A stretch of 36,952 nucleotides of DNA from Actinomycetota bacterium (GTDB lineage: Bacteria > Actinomycetota > Acidimicrobiia > Acidimicrobiales > Iamiaceae): contig JAHBSN010000005.1 of NCBI GenBank assembly GCA_019639095.1, forward strand, positions 1 through 36,952, in the 5' to 3' direction. Under the pieces are notes generated by a model. It was not told where the DNA came from. It worked only from the letters and a program-made list of their open reading frames with translations, and did not search any database. The position numbers and the translations under genes are program-made. Of this stretch, positions 30,245 through 36,952 are shown piece after piece; the stretch's first letter is position 1; the number at the start of each line of letters is the position of its first letter.

Positions 30245-31825
30245 TCACGGCACGATCACCACGATCGAGTGCCATCCGGTGGCGCCGTCGGGCAGGGGTT
30301 CGGAGCGCTCCTGGGTCTGGATTGCTCCGGTGCCGTCGGTGGCGCGGCACTCGATGGTGTGGCGGCCGCTCGTGAAGTCCCACGGGAGGACCCACTGTCG
30401 CCAGGTCTGGTCGTTGAGCTCGTCGGCGAGGCGCGCCTCGTGCCACTCGCCGCCGTCGATGCGGACCTCGACGCGCTGGATGCCGCGCGTCTGGGCCCAC
30501 GCCACGCCGGCGATGGGGTGCGGCCCGGCGTCGATCGAGCCGAGGGCGCGGGGGGTGTCGATGCGGGAGAAGGTCTTGATCGGTGCCTGCACGGCGTAGC
30601 CGCGCGTGGTCCAGTAGGCGCCGAAGCGCTCGAAGGTGGTCAGCTCGATCTCGGTGAGCCACTTGGTGGCGGAGACGTAGCCGTAGAGGCCGGGGGTCAC
30701 GAGGCGGGCCGGGTAGCCGTGGCGGGTGGGGAGCGGCTCGCCGTTCATGCCGATGGCCACCAGGGCGCCGCGCCCGTCGAAGGCGGCCTCCACCGGGAAC
30801 CCGGCGGTGTAGCCGTCGGTGGATCGGCCGACGATCTGGTCGGCGCCGTCCTGGACGCCGGCCTCGCGCAGCAGCTCCTCGAGCGGCACGCCGAGCCAGC
30901 GGGCATTGCCGGCGAGCCGGCCGCCCACCTCGTTCGACACGCAGGTGAGCGTGATGTCGGCCTCCACGAGGTCCCGTTCCAGCAGCTCGTCGAAGGTGAA
31001 GGTGAGCTCGCGATCGACCATCCCGGTCACGCGCAGCCGCCACGAATCGATGGGCACCTGCGGCACCACGAGGGCGGTGTCGATCCGGTAGAAGTCCGCG
31101 TTCGGGGTCACGAAGGGGGTCAGCCCGGGCACGTCGAGCATGGCGTCGTCGGGGACGGGGGCGAGCGCTCGCTTGGCCTTGGGCAGGACGATGCCGGCCC
31201 GGGTGGCGGCCACGTCGAAGCGCCGCGACAGCCAGCGGCCGGCCCCGCCGGCTGCTGCGGCCGTGGCGGCGAGCGCGGCGCTGCCGGCCAGGAACGCCCG
31301 CCGTCCGCCGAGCGCGGCGAGGGCGCCGCTCGGCGGGGGCGTGCGACCGGGCGCGCCGCCCTCGGTGGAGATCGCCTGCTCGGTCGCCGCCGCCAGCCCG
31401 CTCAGGATCCACATCGCGCCGGCGCCGGCGATCGTGCCCACGAGCGTGGGCAGCACCGCCCAGGGACCGTGGACGCCGCCGAGCGATGCGTAGGTGCCGA
31501 TGGCCCCGAAGAGGACCACCCCGGCCACGCCGACCCACCGGTGACGGGTGGCGGCGATGCCGATGCCGATGCCGTAGAGCACGAGCACGACGCCGATGCC
31601 CACGAGGAGGGCCAGCTTGTCGTTGGTGCCGAACTGCTCGATGGCGAAGTCCTTCAGCCATGCGGGCGTGTGGTCGACGAAGCGGGCGCCGACGTCGAAG
31701 ATCGGCGAGCGCAGGTCGCGGCGCGTCGCCGCCACCAGCTCGGCCGACCCGAGCGCCACCCCGGTGGACACCAACCCGGCCACCGCCCCCCGGAGGAGGC
31801 GGCGGGCGTCGGGGTGGGGGTCCAT
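30245..31825 (-). CDS. membrane-bound molybdopterin oxidoreductase (sulfite oxidase-like)
   Basis: 526 residues. Four membrane segments occupy the N-terminal ~150 residues. A twin-arginine-like motif GGRRAFLAG (173-181) with a hydrophobic stretch follows, then the sulfite-oxidase-type molybdopterin domain (about 225-400): Cys295 in LTCVSNEVGG is the expected molybdenum ligand, and GYPARLVTPGLYG and VSATKWLTEIELT follow. A Mo-co dimerisation-like domain ends the protein (about 410-526). The catalytic part should be outside the membrane; the substrate is unknown. A SigK-type promoter lies 7 bases before the ATG, so the message would be leaderless. Probably co-transcribed with the fasciclin gene. 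Confidence 0.88.
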   Translation of the reverse strand: MDPHPDARRLLRGAVAGLVSTGVALGSAELVAATRRDLRSPIFDVGARFVDHTPAWLKDFAIEQFGTNDKLALLVGIGVVLVLYGIGIGIAATRHRWVGVAGVVLFGAIGTYASLGGVHGPWAVLPTLVGTIAGAGAMWILSGLAAATEQAISTEGGAPGRTPPPSGALAALGGRRAFLAGSAALAATAAAAGGAGRWLSRRFDVAATRAGIVLPKAKRALAPVPDDAMLDVPGLTPFVTPNADFYRIDTALVVPQVPIDSWRLRVTGMVDRELTFTFDELLERDLVEADITLTCVSNEVGGRLAGNARWLGVPLEELLREAGVQDGADQIVGRSTDGYTAGFPVEAAFDGRGALVAIGMNGEPLPTRHGYPARLVTPGLYGYVSATKWLTEIELTTFERFGAYWTTRGYAVQAPIKTFSRIDTPRALGSIDAGPHPIAGVAWAQTRGIQRVEVRIDGGEWHEARLADELNDQTWRQWVLPWDFTSGRHTIECRATDGTGAIQTQERSEPLPDGATGWHSIVVIVP

Positions 31826-31832
31826 GACCGGG

Positions 31833-31860
31833 GTTCGGAGCCGGGAGGACGCCAGATTGG
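31833..31860 (-). promoter_or_regulatory. SigK-type promoter of the oxidoreductase-fasciclin unit
   Basis: Minus strand: CCAATC (31860-31855), 16-bp spacer, CCGAAC (31838-31833), then 7 bases to the ATG at 31825. The -35 and spacing equal those of the sigK promoter, and both spacers end GGCT. Confidence 0.72.
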
Positions 31861-31875
31861 CGGGCGGTCAGCCCA

Positions 31876-32181
31876 TCAGTAGATGACCTCGGCCTCCAGG
31901 CGGCCGTCGGGCCGGGCCACCACCACCATCCGGGACATGCAGGGCATGCAGTACACCTTGTCGCCGGGGCGCAGCTCGCGGTGCGAGCGGATCACCACCT
32001 TGCAGACGGGGCACACGACCTCGTTCGGTCCCAGCTCGTCGTCGGGCCCGCCCCAGTGGCGGTAGAACCTCCGCCACCGCTTGGGCACCTCGAGGAACCC
32101 GGTGTCCTCCAGCTCGAAGGTCCGCCGCGGCGCGGCGCCGTCGCCGGCCGCCTCCACCAGGGCTTCGGCGGCGTCGCTCAC
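31876..32181 (-). CDS. small zinc-ribbon protein linked to the diiron proteins
   Basis: 101 residues; no named family recognised. A helical N-terminus is followed by a Trp/Arg-rich segment (PKRWRRFYRHWGG) and one zinc-ribbon: CPVC at 57-60 and CMPC at 78-81. The GTG start (32181) overlaps the stop of the diiron protein as GTGA, so it is made together with the two ferritin-like proteins. It may be a chaperone or electron-transfer partner for the diiron pair, or a nucleic-acid-binding protein; this is inference from position only. Confidence 0.65.
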   Translation of the reverse strand: MSDAAEALVEAAGDGAAPRRTFELEDTGFLEVPKRWRRFYRHWGGPDDELGPNEVVCPVCKVVIRSHRELRPGDKVYCMPCMSRMVVVARPDGRLEAEVIY

Positions 32182-32960
32182 GCCGTCAGCCCCAGGCGCT
32201 CCACGGAGTGGAGGTAGTCCCGCCCGAGCGACGGCCGGTCGTCTCGGCCCAGGCCGAGCGCCTCGTAGGCCTCCTCGAACGATCGCAGGACCAGCGGGTC
32301 GAGCTCGGCGCGCACCGCGGCGAGGCGCTCGCGGTCCTCGGGGTGGCGGGCCAGGCGTCGGCCCAGGTCGTTCTCGCCGAAGCCGAGGTGGCGGCGCTCG
32401 TCGGCCACCACGCCCTCGAGGACCTGCTGGGTCTTGGGGTCTGCCACCGAGGCGTGGAACCGGAAGACCGTGTCCTCCATCGACTCCAGCACGACGTTCT
32501 GGGCGAACACGGCCGCCTCCCAGTCACCTGCGTCGACGAAGCGCAGCAGGCGCTCCTTGAACGCCAGCAGGCCGGGGTTGGCCCGCCGCTCCACCTCGGC
32601 GCGGGCGTCGGTGATGCCGAGCTCGGCCAGCCGGTGCAGGAAGACCTCGAGGTGGCGGGCCTCGTCGGCCACCTGGGTGGCCAGGAAGATCTGGGCGTGG
32701 TGGTTCGGCGCCAGGCGCACCAGCCCGCTCGACGCCTCGAGCGCGGCCGCCTCGCCCACGCAGTAGTTGCACAGCGTGGTCACGAGGGCGTCGCGCTCGA
32801 GGTCGTCGAGGGGCGGCTCGGGAACCTCGGCGTCGCGGCCGTAGGGCTTGTCGCCCAGGTAGCCCTCCACCGCCTCGAACCAGAACTCGAACGACTGCAC
32901 CTGGGCGATGAAGTCGTCCTGGTCGAGCTCGTGGGGCTCCACGTCGGCCGGTGGCGCCAC
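32178..32960 (-). CDS. diiron ferritin-like / R2-like protein, second paralogue
   Basis: 260 residues of four-helix-bundle type. A complete carboxylate-bridged diiron site can be read: Glu70 (CVGEAAALEASSGL), Glu100-x-x-His103 (ADEARH), Glu159 (QNVVLESME) and Glu188-x-x-His191 (ADERRHLGFGEN). It is clearly paralogous to the gene just upstream (shared ASSGLV, FLATQ..DEARH, GEN..G). R2-like diiron proteins activate O2 for oxygenation or radical formation; the reaction here is unknown. The GTG start lies one base after the upstream stop, and the zinc-ribbon gene overlaps its end as GTGA. Together with the two neighbours it forms a three-gene operon. Confidence 0.8.
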   Translation of the reverse strand: MAPPADVEPHELDQDDFIAQVQSFEFWFEAVEGYLGDKPYGRDAEVPEPPLDDLERDALVTTLCNYCVGEAAALEASSGLVRLAPNHHAQIFLATQVADEARHLEVFLHRLAELGITDARAEVERRANPGLLAFKERLLRFVDAGDWEAAVFAQNVVLESMEDTVFRFHASVADPKTQQVLEGVVADERRHLGFGENDLGRRLARHPEDRERLAAVRAELDPLVLRSFEEAYEALGLGRDDRPSLGRDYLHSVERLGLTA

Positions 32961-32961
32961 C

Positions 32962-33849
32962 TCAGGCCGGGACCTTGGGCGACTGGTACTCGAGGCCGAT
33001 CCGCCCCAGGCGGACCTTGAACTCCTTCAGCACCGTGTCCGACAGCACCGCCTCCATCTCCTCGGCCGAGGCGTGGGCGAGGTCGGCGCCGTGCCAGGTG
33101 GCCTCGGGCTCGACGCCGTGCGCCTCGGCCATCTTGCGGCCCTCGTCCATGGACTCGCCGGAGGCGCCGAACACGTCGGCGAAGGTGGCGAGCATGTGGT
33201 AGCTCATCTCGCCTTGCATGCGCTCGATCTCGGCCCGCTTCTCGGGGTGCTGGCGGATGAGCGAGCCGATCCGGTTCTCGCCGAAGCCGACGTGGCGCCG
33301 CTCGTCGGCGATGGTGCCCGCCAACGTGTGCGCGAACTTCGGGTTGGCCTCCACCGACGTGGCCTGGAGCAGCTCGAACACGGTGAAGGCCATGCCCTCG
33401 AGCACGATGTTCTGGCCCACCACGCCGGCCACGAAGTCGCCGTCGGCCACCTTCTCGAGCAGCACCTCGGCGAACTTCACCAGGTTGGGGTTCGTGTACG
33501 CCTGGATGGTCGACTCGAGGTCGTCCTTCTTCACCCCCAGGTCGAACAGCCGCTGGGTGAAGATCTCCACGTGGCGGGCCTCGTCCAGGGTCTGGGTGGC
33601 GAGGAACCGCTTGCTCGGGTAGTCCGGCGCGGCGTTGACCAGGCCCGACGACGCCGCCAGGGCGCAGCGCTCGCCCGCCACCAGCTGGACGGTGACGGCG
33701 ATGGAGGCCTCGCGGAGCACCTCGTTGTCGAGGAGCTCCTCGGGCTCGTGCTGGTCGGGTCCGTGCCCGTAGACGGTGTCCTCCAGGTAGCCCTGGGGGC
33801 ACATCTCCAGCCAGCGCTGGATGGAGTACTGCGAGAGGAAGTCGGTCAT
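32962..33849 (-). CDS. diiron ferritin-like / R2-like protein, first paralogue
   Basis: 295 residues. Diiron ligands in order: Glu60 (AGERCALAASSGL), Glu90-x-x-His93 (LDEARH), Glu151 (QNIVLEGMA) and Glu183-x-x-His186 (ADERRHVGFGEN). It is about 35 residues longer than its neighbour, mainly by a C-terminal extension. There is no C-terminal Tyr/Leu peptide like that of NrdF/NrdB, and no ribonucleotide reductase large subunit is nearby, so a ribonucleotide reductase role is unlikely. The ATG at 33849 has AGGGGG 6 bases upstream. First gene of the diiron operon; a two-subunit complex with the next gene is plausible. Confidence 0.8.
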   Translation of the reverse strand: MTDFLSQYSIQRWLEMCPQGYLEDTVYGHGPDQHEPEELLDNEVLREASIAVTVQLVAGERCALAASSGLVNAAPDYPSKRFLATQTLDEARHVEIFTQRLFDLGVKKDDLESTIQAYTNPNLVKFAEVLLEKVADGDFVAGVVGQNIVLEGMAFTVFELLQATSVEANPKFAHTLAGTIADERRHVGFGENRIGSLIRQHPEKRAEIERMQGEMSYHMLATFADVFGASGESMDEGRKMAEAHGVEPEATWHGADLAHASAEEMEAVLSDTVLKEFKVRLGRIGLEYQSPKVPA

Positions 33850-33964
33850 CGGTGCCCCCTGAGGCTCGGCGCTTCCCTCGAACGCTGCGCCCGGGCCGAT
33901 CGGCCGAACAGGGACCAAGGTCCCAAGGCGCCGAGACGGGCGCCACCCGTGCCGGGACCGCCCC

Positions 33965-34570
33965 TCAGGCGAGCCGTAGCACGGTCACGAGGAAGTCGGC
34001 ATCGGCGGTGTGGGGGTGCAGGTGCCAGGTGGAGAGCTCGAGGTCGGCCCGCAGGCCGGCCTCGGCGGCGTCGCCCCGGAACTCGTCGACGTCGTAGCCG
34101 CGACCGGCGCCGAACCCCACCACCAGGCGGCCGTCGGGGGCGAGGTGGCGGGCCAGGTTGGCGAGCACGGTGCGGCGCGTGCCGGGGGCGAGGAAGGTGA
34201 CCACGTTGCCGGCGCTGACGATCACGTCGAACGGGTCGGCGATGCCCCGCGCCGGGAGGTCGAGCTCGGCGAGGTCGCCGACCAGCCACGTGGGCCCGGG
34301 GTGGTCGTGCTCGGCCGCCTCGATCAGCACCGGGTCGAGGTCGACGCCCACCACCCGGTGGCCGGCCCGGTGCAGGAAGCCGCCCACGCGGCCCGGCCCG
34401 CAGCCGGCGTCGAGGAGGTGCGCGCCCCGGGGCGCCATGGCGTCGATGAAGCGGGCCTCGCCCTCGATGTCCTGGCCGGCCGCCGCCATCGAGCGGAACC
34501 GCTCCACGTAGCGCGCGGAGTGCTCCGGGTCGGCGGTGGTGATCTCGGTCCACGTCTGCTGCTCGGCCAC
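33965..34570 (-). CDS. class I SAM-dependent methyltransferase
   Basis: 201 residues. The SAM-binding motif I is HLLDAGCGPGRVGGFL (about 52-67) followed by VVGVDLDPVLIEAAE (motif with the acidic residue for the ribose) and FDVIVSAGNVVTFL. Rossmann-like class I fold; substrate unknown. The GTG at 34570 is supported by GGAGGAG about 6 bases upstream. A -10-like TACGGT lies at 34605-34600, giving a leader of roughly 20-25 bases. It is separated from the diiron operon by 115 bases and from the MMPL gene by 106 bases holding two hairpins. Confidence 0.85.
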   Translation of the reverse strand: MAEQQTWTEITTADPEHSARYVERFRSMAAAGQDIEGEARFIDAMAPRGAHLLDAGCGPGRVGGFLHRAGHRVVGVDLDPVLIEAAEHDHPGPTWLVGDLAELDLPARGIADPFDVIVSAGNVVTFLAPGTRRTVLANLARHLAPDGRLVVGFGAGRGYDVDEFRGDAAEAGLRADLELSTWHLHPHTADADFLVTVLRLA

Positions 34571-34633
34571 GGCGGTCTCCTCCTGCTGCCTGCGCGGCCA
34601 CCGTAGGCGCCGTCTCGTGCGGCGCTGCCCACC

Positions 34634-34670
34634 CGTTGCCGATCCGGCAACGAGCCGCGCCGGGGCGCGG
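34634..34670 (-). terminator. tandem hairpins between MMPL and methyltransferase genes
   Basis: First after the MMPL stop: CCGCGCC/GGCGCGG (34655-34670, 2-base loop). Then CGTTGCCG-ATC-CGGCAACG (34634-34652), a perfect 8-bp stem. They may terminate the MMPL transcript. The second palindrome, about 30 bases before the methyltransferase -10, could instead be an operator. Confidence 0.45.
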
Positions 34671-34676
34671 GTGCGG

Positions 34677-36920
34677 CTAGTCGGTGGTGCCCGGCTCCTC
34701 GGCGGGGCCCGGGGCCGCAGCGCTCGACACGCGCCGGTCGAGCACCGCGATCGGCTCGTTCTCCCAGATGCCGTACCGCAGGTGGAAGCGCCGCAGCGGG
34801 CGGGGAGCCCACCAGTTGGCTCGGCCGGCCAGGCTCATGAGGGCGGGCACGAGCGTGGCGCGGATGAGGAAGGCGTCCACCAGCACGGCCACCATCAGGC
34901 CGACCCCGAACAGCTTCACCACCGCCACCTCCGAGGTGGACAGGGCCACGAAGACGATCGAGAGGAGCAGGGCGGCGGCGGTGACCACCCGCCCGGTGCG
35001 GTCGAGGCCCACCACGATCGCCGCCTCGTTGTCCCGCTCCAGGTCGTACTCCTCCTTCATGCGGCTGAGGAGGAACACCTCGTAGTCCATGGAGAGCCCG
35101 AACGCGATGCAGAACATGAGCACCGGGGTGAACGAGTCCAGCGACCCCGTGGCGGTGAAGCCGAGGACGCCGTCGAAGTGGCCCTCCTGGAACACCCAGA
35201 CCATGCCGCCGAAGGTCGCGGTCAGGCTGAGGATGTTGAGCGCCAGCGCCTTCACGGGCACCAGCAGGCTGCCGGTCATGAGGAAGAGCAGGAGGAGGGT
35301 GCTGACCGCCACCACCAGCAGCGCCCACGGGAGGGTGGAGCCGATGGCCGACTTGGTGTCCACCAGCTCCGCCGACGCGCCGCCCACCAGGACCGGCACC
35401 TCGGCGGTGGACAGCGCGCGCACGTCGGCCACCACCCGCTCGGCCTCGAGCGACACCGGCTCCACCGACGGCACGACGCTCATCCAGGTGCCGGGGCCGC
35501 CACCGAAGCGCGCCTCGGAGAGGTCGTCGGGCGGCACCGACACCCCATCGAGGTACGAGCCGGTCACCGCATCGACCCTGGCCACCCCGGGGATCGCCAG
35601 GATCTCTCGTGCCAGCTGCGACACCTGCTCGTCGGTCACGTCGGCGTCCACGAGCACCTCGAGGGGCTCGGACTCGCCGAGGGTGAAGTTCCGCCGGAGG
35701 TCGTCGGTGGCCTGGCGGGCCGGGTTCGACGTCGGCAGGACGCGGTCGTCGATGCGACCGGACTCGAAGTTGCGGAACGGCAGCGCCAGCACCAGCAGCA
35801 CCGCGGTGACCACCACCACGTAGGGCCACGGCGAGCGGACCACCCGCTGGGCCTGGCGGCCCCAGAAGCCCGGCACCCGCTGCTCGCGCTCGCGCCGCAC
35901 GAGGCGGCCGGCCTCCACCCGCGGCCCGAGCACGGCGAGCAGCGCCGGGAGCACCACGATGGCGGTGGCCGCGGCCAGCGGCACCACGATCAGGCCGGCG
36001 TACCCGAACGACCGCAGGTAGGTGATGGGGAACAGCAGCAGGGCCAGCATCGACACCATGACCGTGCCGGCGCTGAACGCCACGGTCCGGCCGGCGGTCT
36101 GCATCGCCCGGGCCAGCGCCGGCTCCACGTCGTGGCCGAGGGCCAGCTCCTCGCGGTAGCGGGCCACCACGAACAGGCTGTAGTCGATGGCGAGCCCGAG
36201 GCCGAGACCGGTGGTCAGGTTGAGCGCGAACACCGACACGTCGGTGACGCCGGTGAGGAGGGTGAGGGCGAGGAACGTGCCGAGCACGGTGACGACGGCG
36301 ACCGACAGCGGCAGCAGCGCCGCCACCAGGCTCCCGAAGACGATCACGAGGGCCACGAACGTGAACGGGGCGCTCAGCAGCTCCGACGTGTGCAGGTCCT
36401 CCTCGGCCTGGCGGCTTGCGGCCTCGGCCACCGCGGCCTGGCCCGAGAACCCCACCTCCAGGGGCTCGGCCACCGGCGCGATCTCCTCGGCGAGGTCGGC
36501 GGCGCGCGCCACCCGCTGGTCGTAGTCGCCGGCGAGGCGGGCGGCGATGATCGCCTGGCGCCCGTCCTCGCCGCGCAGCGGCGGCAGCCGACCGTCGGCC
36601 CAGTACGACAGCACGTCGGCCACGCCCGGTGCGTCGCGCAGGGCGTCGGTGACCGCCAGCCCCACCTCGGACACGTCGTCGTCGTCCACGTCGCCCTCGG
36701 GCGTGCCGAGGATCACCACGAAGTCGAAGCGGCCCGCGTCGAACCGGCGCTCCAGCTCCTGGTGCACCCAGGTGGACTCCGAGCTCGGGTCGTCGAACCC
36801 GCCGTGGGTGAGGCGGGTGGCGACGCCGCCTCCGAACGCAGCGCAGATCGGGAGGAAGAGCAGCGCCGCCAAGAGCACGGCCCGACGGCGGCGCACGGTG
36901 AACGCGGCCAGCCGCCTCAC
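34677..36920 (-). CDS. MMPL/RND-family transporter
   Basis: 747 residues with the RND plan: one N-terminal membrane helix (14-33), an outer domain (~34-185), a six-helix bundle (~186-370), a second single helix (~372-390), a second outer domain and a final bundle (~545-720). GLGLAIDYSLFVVARYREE and GLSMDYEVFLLSRMKEEYDLE are the twin 'G-x-x-x-DY' segments of MMPL proteins that carry the proton-relay aspartates. It probably exports lipids or hydrophobic compounds using the proton gradient; the cargo is not known. The GTG at 36920 has GGGGAG upstream. It begins only 32 bases from the window edge, so its upstream partner is not visible. Confidence 0.9.
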   Translation of the reverse strand: MRRLAAFTVRRRRAVLLAALLFLPICAAFGGGVATRLTHGGFDDPSSESTWVHQELERRFDAGRFDFVVILGTPEGDVDDDDVSEVGLAVTDALRDAPGVADVLSYWADGRLPPLRGEDGRQAIIAARLAGDYDQRVARAADLAEEIAPVAEPLEVGFSGQAAVAEAASRQAEEDLHTSELLSAPFTFVALVIVFGSLVAALLPLSVAVVTVLGTFLALTLLTGVTDVSVFALNLTTGLGLGLAIDYSLFVVARYREELALGHDVEPALARAMQTAGRTVAFSAGTVMVSMLALLLFPITYLRSFGYAGLIVVPLAAATAIVVLPALLAVLGPRVEAGRLVRREREQRVPGFWGRQAQRVVRSPWPYVVVVTAVLLVLALPFRNFESGRIDDRVLPTSNPARQATDDLRRNFTLGESEPLEVLVDADVTDEQVSQLAREILAIPGVARVDAVTGSYLDGVSVPPDDLSEARFGGGPGTWMSVVPSVEPVSLEAERVVADVRALSTAEVPVLVGGASAELVDTKSAIGSTLPWALLVVAVSTLLLLFLMTGSLLVPVKALALNILSLTATFGGMVWVFQEGHFDGVLGFTATGSLDSFTPVLMFCIAFGLSMDYEVFLLSRMKEEYDLERDNEAAIVVGLDRTGRVVTAAALLLSIVFVALSTSEVAVVKLFGVGLMVAVLVDAFLIRATLVPALMSLAGRANWWAPRPLRRFHLRYGIWENEPIAVLDRRVSSAAAPGPAEEPGTTD

Positions 36921-36952
36921 GATCCCGGCTCCCCGGGTCCCCCGATGACGTC

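Noticed and set aside
32178-33849. Ribonucleotide reductase beta subunits
   Set aside because: No large subunit is nearby, the C-terminal interaction peptide is absent, and two paralogues in tandem with a zinc-ribbon gene do not fit.

Overview
The window is very GC-rich, densely coded DNA with no gap between genes above about 240 bases. GTG starts are common and neighbouring genes often overlap by four bases (GTGA or ATGA). The gene content points to an actinobacterium: a BldD-type regulator carrying the c-di-GMP signature, a SigK/RskA pair beside an MPT70/MPT83-like fasciclin lipoprotein, a MeaA-like B12 mutase, RND/MMPL and SHOCT proteins. Acidimicrobiia (Iamia-like) is my best guess, by inference only. 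No rRNA, tRNA or CRISPR array was seen.

Layout. (1) 1-8.8 kb is a surface-polysaccharide locus: the end of a CDP-glycerol glycerophosphotransferase-like gene, an O-antigen ligase/polymerase-like membrane protein, a two-domain sugar dehydrogenase, a heparinase II/III-like lyase, a WbuB-like GT4 glycosyltransferase and a non-hydrolysing UDP-GlcNAc 2-epimerase. (2) 8.9-19.9 kb is mixed housekeeping: a degenerate GGDEF protein, ethylmalonyl-CoA mutase-like MeaA, an SRPBCC-YCII fusion with its ArsR regulator, a P-loop kinase, a zinc-ribbon protein, an ABC1/UbiB kinase, a short operon ending in aat, 3-hydroxyacyl-CoA dehydrogenase, an S51 peptidase and a membrane-anchored cyclophilin. (3) 20-24.1 kb holds the BldD homologue, aspartokinase and aspartate-semialdehyde dehydrogenase (the first and second steps of the aspartate pathway), a DUF4349 lipoprotein and a MazG-like protein. 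(4) 24.17-25.44 kb is an intact IS110-family element inserted immediately upstream of a PemK/MazF-like gene. (5) 26-31.8 kb holds a DMT exporter, a possible sigma-like/membrane pair, and a SigK-RskA module with its probable targets (molybdopterin oxidoreductase and fasciclin lipoprotein). (6) 31.9-36.9 kb has two adjacent diiron ferritin-like proteins with a zinc-ribbon partner, a methyltransferase and an MMPL transporter.

Main discoveries from reading the bases. The 200-base leader of the IS110 element folds into the two guide loops of a bridge RNA. All four guide segments can be matched to the element ends and to the two flanks, which fixes the insertion site and the core dinucleotide (CA). 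Two near-identical promoters (CCAATC, 16 bp, CCGAAT/C) lie just upstream of sigK and of the molybdopterin oxidoreductase, which defines a local SigK regulon. A ~59-bp intergenic repeat occurs three times between 11.8 and 16 kb. Three 11-bp repeats at an exact 17-bp period overlap the arsR promoter. A 32-codon membrane-peptide gene sits between two genes with GTGA overlaps on both sides.
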